A DNA stretch of 64,000 nt, taken from positions 62,001-126,000 of the forward strand of contig NZ_FOQF01000006.1 of NCBI RefSeq assembly GCF_900113655.1. Reading direction: 5' to 3'. Shown here one piece after another: positions 46,289 through 54,991 of the stretch. The stretch's first letter is position 1, and the number at the start of each line of letters is the position of its first letter. Under the pieces are notes generated by a model. The model searched no databases. It saw only the letters and a list, made by a program, of their open reading frames with translations, and was not told where the DNA came from. Made by a program: the position numbers and the translations under genes. The DNA is from Pseudobutyrivibrio sp. OR37. Its GTDB lineage: Bacteria > Bacillota > Clostridia > Lachnospirales > Lachnospiraceae.

Positions 46289-46319
46289 AGGGGATTGCTT
46301 TTGCAATTCCCTTTTCTTT
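46289..46319 (+). terminator. Terminator after the 51-residue gene
   Basis: Ten base pairs (aggggattgc with gcaattccct, one G-T pair), a TTTT loop and a T-rich tail. Confidence 0.8.
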
Positions 46320-46368
46320 AGGCATTTTTTAGAGTATATTAGTAGGGTAGTTTATCAAGGAGGTTATA

Positions 46369-46944
46369 ATGGGAAAACAAACTTGGAAGCCAGGAAATAT
46401 GATTTATCCACTTCCTGCAGTTCTAGTTACCTGCAGAGATAATGATGGCAATGATAATGTTTTGACTGTAGCATGGACAGGTACCGTTTGTACTAATCCA
46501 CCTATGGCCTACATTTCTGTAAGACCTAGCAGATATTCTTACGATATGATTAAGGAAACAGGCGAGTTTGCAATCAACTTAACTACAGAGGAGCTTAGCT
46601 TTGCAACAGATTTTTGTGGAGTTCAAAGCGGAAGAGATGTTGATAAATTCGAAAGATGCAAGCTTCATAAGGAAGAGGCTGATGAAATCAATGTACCGCT
46701 TATTGTTGAATCACCAGTCAACATAGAGTGCCGTGTTAAGGAAATCCATGAATATGGCAGTCATACCATGTTTGTAGCTGACGTTTTATCTGTTCATGCT
46801 GATGAAAAATACATGGATGAAACCGGCAAATTCGATTTGGAAAAAGCAAGACTGCTTGCCTATTCACATGGAACCTATTTTGGTCTAACCAGTCCTAAAG
46901 GGACTTTTGGATATTCAATCAAGAAAGAAGGAAAAAAGAAATGA
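46369..46944 (+). CDS. Flavin reductase family protein
   Basis: 191 residues with the FMN-binding split-barrel pattern: VTCRDNDGNDNVLTVAWTG, MAYISVRPSRYSYDMI and GEFAINL. Such proteins reduce or bind FMN; in anaerobes they are often of unknown partner. AGGAGG lies 8 nt upstream. Its stop overlaps the start of the aminopeptidase gene by 4 bp (ATGA). Confidence 0.87.
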   Translation: MGKQTWKPGNMIYPLPAVLVTCRDNDGNDNVLTVAWTGTVCTNPPMAYISVRPSRYSYDMIKETGEFAINLTTEELSFATDFCGVQSGRDVDKFERCKLHKEEADEINVPLIVESPVNIECRVKEIHEYGSHTMFVADVLSVHADEKYMDETGKFDLEKARLLAYSHGTYFGLTSPKGTFGYSIKKEGKKK

Positions 46945-48245
46945 ATGAGACAGTAAAAGGATTATTTGAATTTATAGAGGAGAGCCCTTCACAGTTTCAC
47001 GTTGTTGAAAACGAAAGACAGCGCTTCTTAAAGGAAGGCTTTACAGAGCTTTTAGAGTCAAAGGAATGGAAGCTTGAGCTTGGAAAGAATTATTTCGTTA
47101 CAAGAAATGGTTCTTCTATTCTTGCTTTCAGAATGCCAAAGGAAAATTACAAGAGCTTTATGATTATGGCATCACACAGTGATTCTCCAAGCTTCCGTAT
47201 CAAGGAAATGCCTGAAATGAAGGAAGGTCACTATGTAAAGCTTAACACAGAAAAGTATGGTGGAATGCTTATGGCACCATGGTTCGACAGACCACTTTCT
47301 ATCGCTGGTCGTGCCATCATCAAAACAAGCAAGGGCATCGAGACAAAGCTTGTAAATCTTGATAAGGATCTTTGCATGCTTCCATCTCTTGCAATCCACA
47401 TGAACCGTGAAGCAAACGATGGTTACAAGTACAATGCTCAAAAGGATTTACTTCCACTTGTATCTATGGATGAAAACTTCAAGCTTAAGAAGCTTGTTGC
47501 AGATAGCCTTTCAGTTAAGGAAGAGGATATCTTAGGAAGTGATTTATTCCTTTACAATAGAGAGCCTGGTAAGGTATGGGGCGCAAATGATGAATTCATC
47601 TCAATCAGAAGATTAGATGACCTTCAGTGCTCATACAGCTCAATGATGGGACTTCTTGCTGCAAAGAATTCAAACACAGCAGTTCAGATTCACGTAACCT
47701 TTGATAACGAAGAGGTTGGAAGTGGTACAAAGCAGGGTGCAGATTCTACTTTCCTTTATGACACACTTGTTAGAATCAACGAGGCAATGGGTGGAAACAA
47801 TTCTACACTCCTTACAGCTATCGCTAATTCCTTCATGGTGTCAGCGGATAATGCACACGCTCTTCACCCTAATTATCCAGAAAAGAGCGATCCTACAAAC
47901 AAGGTATTCATGAACGAGGGTGTTGTAATCAAGTTCAATGCTAACCAGAAGTACATGACAGATGGTCTTGCTTACGGTGTATTTAGTGAGCTTTGCAACA
48001 GAGCAAATGTACCATATCAGACATTTGTAAACCGTTCAGATGTAGCTGGTGGTTCAACACTTGGTAATATTTCAAACGCACACGTATCTATCAATGGTGT
48101 AGATATAGGTTTAGCTCAGCTTGCTATGCATTCTTGCTACGAGACAGCAGGTGTAAAAGATACCGAATATTTGCTTAAAATTGCAACAAAATTCTACGAA
48201 AGTGTAATTGAAAATATTTCAGGCAGCGATTATACTGTTCAATAA
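46941..48245 (+). CDS. apeB: M18 family aminopeptidase
   Basis: 434 residues. Metal-binding motifs of the M18 (aspartyl aminopeptidase) family: ASHSDSPSFRIK, FDNEEVGSGTKQGADS and SADNAHALHPNY. It is full length and cytoplasmic. It removes N-terminal residues from peptides using two zinc ions. Coupled to the flavin reductase gene by a 4-bp overlap. Confidence 0.93.
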   Translation: MNETVKGLFEFIEESPSQFHVVENERQRFLKEGFTELLESKEWKLELGKNYFVTRNGSSILAFRMPKENYKSFMIMASHSDSPSFRIKEMPEMKEGHYVKLNTEKYGGMLMAPWFDRPLSIAGRAIIKTSKGIETKLVNLDKDLCMLPSLAIHMNREANDGYKYNAQKDLLPLVSMDENFKLKKLVADSLSVKEEDILGSDLFLYNREPGKVWGANDEFISIRRLDDLQCSYSSMMGLLAAKNSNTAVQIHVTFDNEEVGSGTKQGADSTFLYDTLVRINEAMGGNNSTLLTAIANSFMVSADNAHALHPNYPEKSDPTNKVFMNEGVVIKFNANQKYMTDGLAYGVFSELCNRANVPYQTFVNRSDVAGGSTLGNISNAHVSINGVDIGLAQLAMHSCYETAGVKDTEYLLKIATKFYESVIENISGSDYTVQ

Positions 48246-48286
48246 TTTACTTGCTTAAAGACAACTACATCAGGGGGAGGGGCAAA

Positions 48287-49075
48287 ATGAGATTTAGACC
48301 ATGCATTGACATTCATAATGGAAAGGTTAAACAGATTGTTGGAGGTACACTTTCTGATTCAGGAAAGAAGAAGGACCAGCCACAGGAGAATTTCGTAGCT
48401 GATAAGGATGCTGCTTATTATGCAAACATCTACAAGGCAGACGATTTAAAGGGTGGCCACATCATCAATCTGAACAAGAAAAATACTAAGGAATACAAGG
48501 CATCAATGGAAGAGGCAATAAAGGCACTTAGTACTTTTCCAGGGGGAATGCAGTATGGTGGAGGCGTTGATGATAAAAACGCCAAATCATTTATAGATGC
48601 TGGCGCCAGTCATGTCATAGTTACATCATACGTATTTAATGATGGAAGAGTTGATTACGATGCGTTGGAGCGTATTTCCAAGGCTGTTGGCAGGGAGCAT
48701 CTGGTACTTGATTTGTCCTGCACCAGAATCGATGATAAATACTATATCGTTACTGACCGTTGGCAGAAGGTTTCAAAGGAAATTATCACCTACAATTTCC
48801 TTGACCGTTTGGCATATTACTGCGATGAATTTTTGATTCATGCAGCAGATGTTGAGGGAAGACAGAAGGGTATAGATAGAGATTTAGTTGGATTTTTGTC
48901 TAGGTATAAAAGAGTTCCTATCACTTATGCAGGTGGTGTTGCAGACTATGGCGACATAGAACTGATTAGCTACCTTAGTGATAATAATATGGATTTTACT
49001 ATTGGCTCATGCCTGGATTTATTCGGCGGGAATATGTCCTATGAGAGAATAGTTAAAAGAATAGTTAATAGATAA
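48287..49075 (+). CDS. hisA: Phosphoribosylformimino-AICAR ribotide isomerase (HisA, eukaryote-like type)
   Basis: 262 residues. The start at 48287 sits behind GGGGGAGGGG; the frame is open 36 nt further upstream. [20 protein letters not shown] and [17 protein letters not shown] are typical of the longer HisA subtype that resembles the fungal/plant enzyme. Its catalytic aspartate is in PCIDIHNG. It works in histidine synthesis, yet no other his gene is nearby. The length (about 20 residues more than E. coli HisA) supports the subtype. Confidence 0.87.
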   Translation: MRFRPCIDIHNGKVKQIVGGTLSDSGKKKDQPQENFVADKDAAYYANIYKADDLKGGHIINLNKKNTKEYKASMEEAIKALSTFPGGMQYGGGVDDKNAKSFIDAGASHVIVTSYVFNDGRVDYDALERISKAVGREHLVLDLSCTRIDDKYYIVTDRWQKVSKEIITYNFLDRLAYYCDEFLIHAADVEGRQKGIDRDLVGFLSRYKRVPITYAGGVADYGDIELISYLSDNNMDFTIGSCLDLFGGNMSYERIVKRIVNR

Positions 49076-49100
49076 TTTAATACTTAAAAGGGAGGCGGAC

Positions 49101-50315
49101 ATGTTTAAGGTTAATTCTAATTTTGCAAAACTTCCAGGCAGTTATCTTTTTTCCACAATAGCAAAAAAGGTGGCTGCATATTCTGAGGCTAATCCAGCAG
49201 CGGATATTATCAGGCTTGGTATAGGTGATGTTACTCAGCCTATAGCACCAGCAATGATTAACGCATTGCATCACGCTGTTGATGAAATGGGCGACGCTGG
49301 CACATTCCATGGTTATGCTCCAGATTTAGGATACCCATTCTTGCGCGAAACTATTGCGAAGAATGATTATCAGCTTAGAGGGTGCGACATTAGCGCTGAT
49401 GAGATTTTTGTTTCAGATGGAGCAAAATCAGATTCAGCTGATATCCAGGAACTGTTCGCCTCTGATGTTAAAATGGCAGTTTGCGACCCAGTTTACCCAG
49501 TTTATATTGATTCAAATGTTATGGCTGGTCGTTGCGGCACTTACGATGAAAAATCACAGAAGTGGTCAGATATTATTTACATGCCAACCACAGCAGAAAA
49601 CAAATTCGTTCCAGAATTTCCAAAGGAGACACCAGATGTAATTTATCTATGTCTTCCAAACAATCCTACTGGAACTACTCTTACAAAGAGCCAGCTTCAG
49701 CTATGGGTTGATTATGCAAATAAAAATGGCTGCCTGATTATTTTTGATGCAGCTTATGAGGCATATATTTCAGAGGATGATGTTCCACATTCCATCTATG
49801 AATGTACGGGTGCACGCACATGTGCTATCGAGATTCATTCATTCTCAAAGAACGCAGGCTTTACTGGTGTAAGACTTGGCTACACTGTAGTGCCTAAGGA
49901 TTTAGTTTTTGATGGCATGTCACTTCACAATATGTGGGCTAGACGTCACGGAACTAAATTCAATGGTGCACCTTATATCATCCAGCGTGCCGGCGAGGCT
50001 GTTTATTCAGCAGAAGGACAGGCTCAGATTAAGGAGCAGGTTGCTTATTACATGAATAATGCAAAGACTATCTACACAGGTCTTAAGGATGCAGGCTTTG
50101 AGGTTTATGGTGGTGTGAATGCACCTTACATCTGGCTCAAGACACCTGATAATATGACTTCTTGGGAGTTCTTTGATTACTTATTAGAGAAGGTTCAGAT
50201 TGTTGGAACACCAGGAGCAGGCTTCGGACCATCAGGTGAAGGATACTTCCGCCTGACAGCCTTCGGATCCGCAGAAAATACCGCTAGAGCAATCCAGCGT
50301 ATAAAGAATCTTTAG
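49101..50315 (+). CDS. dapL: LL-diaminopimelate aminotransferase DapL
   Basis: 404 residues. The N-terminus ([17 protein letters not shown]) and [16 protein letters not shown] are diagnostic of DapL, which makes LL-diaminopimelate directly from tetrahydrodipicolinate. [20 protein letters not shown] and the PLP lysine in [11 protein letters not shown] are present. AGGGAGG lies upstream. Its stop codon overlaps that of the convergent regulator gene. It provides lysine and cell-wall precursors. Confidence 0.95.
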   Translation: MFKVNSNFAKLPGSYLFSTIAKKVAAYSEANPAADIIRLGIGDVTQPIAPAMINALHHAVDEMGDAGTFHGYAPDLGYPFLRETIAKNDYQLRGCDISADEIFVSDGAKSDSADIQELFASDVKMAVCDPVYPVYIDSNVMAGRCGTYDEKSQKWSDIIYMPTTAENKFVPEFPKETPDVIYLCLPNNPTGTTLTKSQLQLWVDYANKNGCLIIFDAAYEAYISEDDVPHSIYECTGARTCAIEIHSFSKNAGFTGVRLGYTVVPKDLVFDGMSLHNMWARRHGTKFNGAPYIIQRAGEAVYSAEGQAQIKEQVAYYMNNAKTIYTGLKDAGFEVYGGVNAPYIWLKTPDNMTSWEFFDYLLEKVQIVGTPGAGFGPSGEGYFRLTAFGSAENTARAIQRIKNL

Positions 50316-51379
50316 AAACAAGATTTTCTTTCGATTAATTTAGGTTCCAGAAGAATATGTGCTTCTTTGCGGGAAATGCTGCCATCGATTAACCCTAACA
50401 GGGTGGTGGCAGCTTTTTTTCCAAGCTCCTCCTGTGGATGAGCGATGGTGGTTATTCCTTTGCTGTGGGCAAGTAGGGAATTGTCAAAGCCTGTAACTGA
50501 AATATCATGAGGGACGCTTCGCCCAATATTTTGAAGACCCTTTATAACATCGGCGGCTATCTCGTCATTGTAGCAAACCACTGCATGGCATGCAGTTCCA
50601 CTTTCTAATATTCTAATTAAGCCTTCCATTGGCTTCATTGTTTTATCCTTAGTGTGATACCAGATAACTAAATCAGGATTGTAGGTGATTCCAGCGGCCA
50701 AAAGAGCCTTTACATAACCCTTGTGGCGCAAAATTCCCTGAGTATCATCGGCCTTAAAAATACCTGCAATGTTTCGATGCCCAAGGTTTATCAGATGCTC
50801 TGTGATAAGACGGCCACCCTCCACATCATCAAGCATTACAAATGGCCTGTCCATCATGGCCTCGTAGCAACCCTGGATGAATACGTATGGGATTCCCATG
50901 GCATCCATCTGGTCGTAAAGCACCTGATGTTGGCAACTGATGGCACTTTGGCTAGGCTCGATAATCATTCCGTCTATATTTTTGGAAAGTAGCTCCTCCA
51001 TGCACCATGCTTCACCCTTGCGGGAATTGTTGGTGGTTTTAAGAAGAATGCTGTAGCCATTTTCATCTAACACCTGATTGATGCCCTGGATTACTCTTGG
51101 GAAAATATAATCGGACATAAATGTAGAAACCACCGCAATGTTTTTGGTGTTCTTATTTTTACTCTTTCGCTGCGCAACAAAGGTGCCACTGCCGTGAAGA
51201 GCGTAGAGATAGCCTTCCTCAATCAGCTTTGCAAGTGCCTTTCGCACAGTTTGCCTGCTAACGTTATATTTTGCGGCAAGCTGATTCTCTGAAGGAATCT
51301 TTTCTCCTGCATCAAACTTTCCAGCATTAATAGCGCTTTTTATATCTTTAATTATCAGTTCGTGTTTTGAATTAATCAT
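50312..51379 (-). CDS. GntR-type DNA-binding / LacI-type effector regulator (AraR-like)
   Basis: 355 residues. The N-terminal 70 residues are a GntR winged helix ([30 protein letters not shown]). The rest is a LacI-type periplasmic-binding-fold effector domain ([44 protein letters not shown]). This combination is the AraR architecture for arabinose or other sugar control. No sugar genes are adjacent, so its targets lie elsewhere. It converges with dapL. Confidence 0.9.
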   Translation of the reverse strand: MINSKHELIIKDIKSAINAGKFDAGEKIPSENQLAAKYNVSRQTVRKALAKLIEEGYLYALHGSGTFVAQRKSKNKNTKNIAVVSTFMSDYIFPRVIQGINQVLDENGYSILLKTTNNSRKGEAWCMEELLSKNIDGMIIEPSQSAISCQHQVLYDQMDAMGIPYVFIQGCYEAMMDRPFVMLDDVEGGRLITEHLINLGHRNIAGIFKADDTQGILRHKGYVKALLAAGITYNPDLVIWYHTKDKTMKPMEGLIRILESGTACHAVVCYNDEIAADVIKGLQNIGRSVPHDISVTGFDNSLLAHSKGITTIAHPQEELGKKAATTLLGLIDGSISRKEAHILLEPKLIERKSCF

Positions 51380-51434
51380 GAGTATATAATATCAAAATAG
51401 GGCTGAAGTGTTAAAGAAGTTTTTTAGACAGTAA

Positions 51435-51679
51435 AAAGCGATGCCGGCGGGGCATCGCTTTTCAAAAGGGAGAATAATGTTATGAAAAAAATGGTTCATC
51501 GCTTCTGTCTTGCGATGTAATTATAATACAATCTAGCCATGAAGGAACAATGTATAAACTGTGAATAAAGGATAGAAATTAAATTTTAATTTGTGAATTG
51601 CTTGGCATAATTTCGAGTTGATATATATAGGTTAAGTCATGTAACGCAAATTAAAAGAGCTTGCAACGGGCAAGCTCTT
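51435..51679. terminator. Two hairpins in the 51380-51707 gap
   Basis: The 328-bp gap has a strong 12-bp hairpin at 51435-51463 (aaaagcgatgcc/ggcatcgctttt) and a 10-bp hairpin at 51655-51679 (aagagcttgc/gcaagctctt). On the minus strand both run into T-rich tails. The second one fits termination of the YjfB gene; the first may insulate the regulator gene. The remainder is AT-rich without other recognisable features. Confidence 0.65.
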
Positions 51680-51707
51680 AATGTAAAAACCAAAATACAT
51701 TTATAAC

Positions 51708-51905
51708 TCAAACGCGCAGGTCAATCATGGTACCTGAGGTAGGATAAACCAGGCTTTCCAAAGAAGGAGAATTCATATCCATACTTTGAGTAAAAGCCGC
51801 AGCTTGTCCCTCTACAACATCTAAGGTCTTGCCTAGCATAGCAGTCCCCACTGCTGTAAGTAGCTGGTTTTGACTTAAATTCATAGAAATCTCAGCTATA
51901 TCCAT
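51708..51905 (-). CDS. YjfB family protein (putative motility protein)
   Basis: 65 residues. I chose the ATG at 51905 behind GGGGAGG; the frame is open 42 nt upstream. The sequence MDIAEISMNLSQNQLLTAVGTAMLG is typical of the YjfB family, small proteins often controlled with flagellar genes. No flagellar genes are near it. A terminator follows. Confidence 0.83.
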   Translation of the reverse strand: MDIAEISMNLSQNQLLTAVGTAMLGKTLDVVEGQAAAFTQSMDMNSPSLESLVYPTSGTMIDLRV

Positions 51906-52126
51906 GGCTGCGCCTCCCCTAAAAAAGACTACTGCTTTTTCGTACACAAATATTCTAGCATGTGATTATAGTTATTTGGTGTCAAAATGTGACTAAATTG
52001 TGAAAAAATTGTGAAATCCTACTCTGAGGATTTGAAATGTGTAATATAGGTGAATTTACTGTGGTTTTGTAGAAAAATCGACGCGCAATCATTATAATAG
52101 AATTATGTTTGATATAGAGGGATAGT

Positions 52127-53053
52127 ATGGCGTTATTGAAGATTAATCTTAATGATCCACTGATGAAGGCCATAAAGGCAATCAATTCCATCGGTGGAAA
52201 TTCTTTAACAGAAGAAGACTTGAAAAAACAACGAGCTGCCATGGAAAGAGCCGGGAAGCTTGCGGCGCCAACTGGTGATGTTACAGTTGATGGTTTTATG
52301 GTAGATGGAATTTCTTGCGAATGGCTAAAGCCAGATTTCGCTCATAATCCTCAGTACATAATTTTATATGCTCATGGAGGAGGATACACCTGTGGTGGAT
52401 TGGGCTATGCAAGAATCCTTGCTGCAAAGCTGGCTGTTGCCACAGGCTTTTCAGTGATTTCCTTCGAATATAGATTGGCTCCAGAAAATAAATACCCAGC
52501 GGCAATAGAGGATGGCATGAAAATATGGGATTACCTTAGAGATAAGGGCTATGGTGCCAAGCAGGTGATTTTTGCAGGAGATTCTGCAGGAGGCAATTTG
52601 GTTTTGTGCATGGCACAAAAGCTTTTGAAGGAGAAAAATCTTTCACCTAAATGTCTTCTTTTGTTCAGTCCATGGACAGACATGACTGCAACCTCAGGCA
52701 CCTACGAAACCTGCAAGGACAAAGATCCAATTCTTACAAAGGATTATGTAATAGGTGTTAGAGATGCTTATATTGGCGAAGAAGTTGATTCTTCCGTTGA
52801 AATATACAGTCCGTTAAACGGAAGCTTTGATGGTTTTCCGCCAACCTTAATCATGGTTGGAAAAAATGAAATTCTTTTAGATGACAGCGTGCGCCTTCAA
52901 AAGAAAATGCATAAGGCAGGGTGTAATGTGGTCATCGATATTGAAAAGGATGGCTGGCATGTGTATCAGCAGATGCCACTTCCTGTGGCAAGCCGGGCGA
53001 TGAAAAGGCTTGCAGACTTCGTGTCAAAGACAATCTATACGCAATTAGCGTAG
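52127..53053 (+). CDS. Alpha/beta hydrolase, HSL-type esterase
   Basis: 308 residues. The oxyanion motif LYAHGGGYTCGG and the nucleophile elbow FAGDSAGGNL identify the hormone-sensitive-lipase (acetyl esterase) family; DGWHVYQQ supplies the catalytic histidine. No signal peptide. The next two genes encode a condensation-fold protein and a zinc-ribbon membrane protein; this three-gene set appears together in other Lachnospiraceae, to my recollection. It may remove or transfer acyl groups on an envelope polymer. Confidence 0.87.
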   Translation: MALLKINLNDPLMKAIKAINSIGGNSLTEEDLKKQRAAMERAGKLAAPTGDVTVDGFMVDGISCEWLKPDFAHNPQYIILYAHGGGYTCGGLGYARILAAKLAVATGFSVISFEYRLAPENKYPAAIEDGMKIWDYLRDKGYGAKQVIFAGDSAGGNLVLCMAQKLLKEKNLSPKCLLLFSPWTDMTATSGTYETCKDKDPILTKDYVIGVRDAYIGEEVDSSVEIYSPLNGSFDGFPPTLIMVGKNEILLDDSVRLQKKMHKAGCNVVIDIEKDGWHVYQQMPLPVASRAMKRLADFVSKTIYTQLA

Positions 53054-53072
53054 CAAAGGATAGTAATAGGAA

Positions 53073-54320
53073 ATGAGTAGAGATAATTGGTATAAGGTAG
53101 ATAATGTTGCCAAGGTCTTCCTAGCAACAGCAGCAAAAAGAGATACGAGAACCTTGCGTGTCAGCGCAACACTTTGGGAGGAAATAGATCCAGAATTATT
53201 ACAGGAAGCAGTTTTATCTGCAATTCAGATTAGACCACAATTTCAGGTGAGAATCAGAAGAGGTGTCTTTTGGCATTATATGGAGGACACAGATATTCAG
53301 CCGGTGGTTACAGAGGAGCATGGCAGAGTTTGCCCTAGATTATATGCGCCAGGCCGTGCAATGCTTCACTACAAGGTTACTTATTATGGTAATAGAATCA
53401 ATTTGGATTTGTTCCATGCCATTTCTGATGGAACAGGTGCACTTGAATTTTTAAATATTATTGTGCTTGATTATTTGAAGCTTAAATATCCTGGTAGATT
53501 CGAGGATATCACTATCCACTCAGGAGCCTCTGAGGATGATTTGAATCAGGATAGCTATAAGCAATTTTTTGGAAGCATGGGACTTAAGGGTTCATCCCTT
53601 AAACGAGCCTATCATCCTAGTGGCTTGAAGCTGCCTTATGATCAGCTTCAGTTTTTCGAGGTTCACATGCCTACAGAGCAGATACTTCCAAAGGCAAAGG
53701 CCATAGGGGTATCTCTTACCAGCTATATTGGCGCCAGGTTCATGATGGCAATCATGGAGGAAATGCCGCCTAGAAAGCGCAAAACTCCAATCAATATTTC
53801 CATGCCGGTAAATCTTAGAAATTATTACCCAAGCTATACCTCACGTAATTTCTTCAACAATGTAAATGTATCACATGTTTTCGATGAAGAAATCTCTTTA
53901 GAGGATTTGGCAAGGGAATTTGACGAAAAGCTTAAATCAAATCTTACAGAAGAAAACATCAAAAAGCAGATGGATAATTTCGAGACCATGGAATATGTTG
54001 CACCAGTTAGAGCGGTGCCTCTATTCATAAAGCAATGGGTTGTAAGATATGGTTCAAAGGTGACAGATAAAAAGGTTTCTCTAGTGCTTTCTAATTTAGG
54101 CGTGCAAAAGCCACCAAAGGAAGTAGGAGATATGATTCAGAATTACAGTGCTTTTTGCAGCTCTGCCAATCTGTTTTCAACAATGTATAGTTACAATGGG
54201 GATTTATCTCTTGGAATCACATCCCCTTATGCTAGCACAAGAGTTATAAAGAATCTTGTGAGAAGCATGACTGAGGATGGAATCAACATAAGAGTATATG
54301 CTACGGAGGTGATTCGATAA
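53073..54320 (+). CDS. Condensation-domain / alcohol acetyltransferase-like protein
   Basis: 415 residues with the HxxxDG active-site motif HAISDG near residue 116, typical of condensation domains and alcohol acetyltransferases that use acyl-CoA. Other features (LQEAVLSAIQIRPQFQVRI, NISMPVNLRNYYPS, NFFNNV) match the fold. It is likely cytoplasmic. Its stop overlaps the start of the next gene by one base. The acyl acceptor is unknown; the linked esterase and membrane protein suggest a lipid or cell-wall target. Confidence 0.78.
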   Translation: MSRDNWYKVDNVAKVFLATAAKRDTRTLRVSATLWEEIDPELLQEAVLSAIQIRPQFQVRIRRGVFWHYMEDTDIQPVVTEEHGRVCPRLYAPGRAMLHYKVTYYGNRINLDLFHAISDGTGALEFLNIIVLDYLKLKYPGRFEDITIHSGASEDDLNQDSYKQFFGSMGLKGSSLKRAYHPSGLKLPYDQLQFFEVHMPTEQILPKAKAIGVSLTSYIGARFMMAIMEEMPPRKRKTPINISMPVNLRNYYPSYTSRNFFNNVNVSHVFDEEISLEDLAREFDEKLKSNLTEENIKKQMDNFETMEYVAPVRAVPLFIKQWVVRYGSKVTDKKVSLVLSNLGVQKPPKEVGDMIQNYSAFCSSANLFSTMYSYNGDLSLGITSPYASTRVIKNLVRSMTEDGINIRVYATEVIR

Positions 54321-54991
54321 TGAAGAATTGTCCTTATTGTAAAATAGAAGTGGGCGGCAATTTAAAGAAATGCCCAATTTGTCAGAGTAAATTAAATGGA
54401 GAGGCTGAAAGACCTTATTTTCCGCAGCAGACAACACTAAAGCTACAGTCTTTCTTTTATAAAATTCAGTTGTTTATTGTTTGGACTGTAATAATCGCAA
54501 GCCTCGGAGTAGATTTCCTTTTTGGCTTTGATATGTGGCACAAGGTGGATTTCCACTGGAGCCTAATCATTTCGATGTGGTTGATAGTTTTTGAATTTGG
54601 AATAATGAGGCTTTTCAAAAAGGGCATCAGCTCCTCTCGAATAATGACACTATTTGTATTTATTGTGCTGGTGATGATGGGAATTACAGCATATTACGTT
54701 GGAAAGTTTGCTTTCATTGCGGAATGGGTTGCACCGATAGTTGTAATGGGGACACTTATAGCGAACTTTGTTCTTGCAATGATAGATAAGAATGGTAATT
54801 CAATGGTTTATCTGCTCACAAATCTTGTGGTAGGTATTTTGCCATATATTGTTTTTTATTTCTTTGCAGAGCGGGATTGTCCAATCGCATGGATTATTTG
54901 TTTAATGATAAGCGTAATCCTTTTTGTTGGAGCGATTATCTTTAAGGGACGTGAAGTAGTTAGCGAGATTCAAAGGAGACTTAACGTTTAA
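54320..54991 (+). CDS. Zinc-ribbon membrane protein (DUF6320-like)
   Basis: 223 residues. The N-terminus is a zinc ribbon with two CxxC knuckles (CPYCKIEV and CPICQSK). Six hydrophobic segments follow from about residue 45 to 212. The arrangement resembles DUF6320, which is found next to condensation-type acyltransferase genes. Overlaps of one base with both neighbours show tight coupling. Function unknown. Confidence 0.77.
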   Translation: MKNCPYCKIEVGGNLKKCPICQSKLNGEAERPYFPQQTTLKLQSFFYKIQLFIVWTVIIASLGVDFLFGFDMWHKVDFHWSLIISMWLIVFEFGIMRLFKKGISSSRIMTLFVFIVLVMMGITAYYVGKFAFIAEWVAPIVVMGTLIANFVLAMIDKNGNSMVYLLTNLVVGILPYIVFYFFAERDCPIAWIICLMISVILFVGAIIFKGREVVSEIQRRLNV

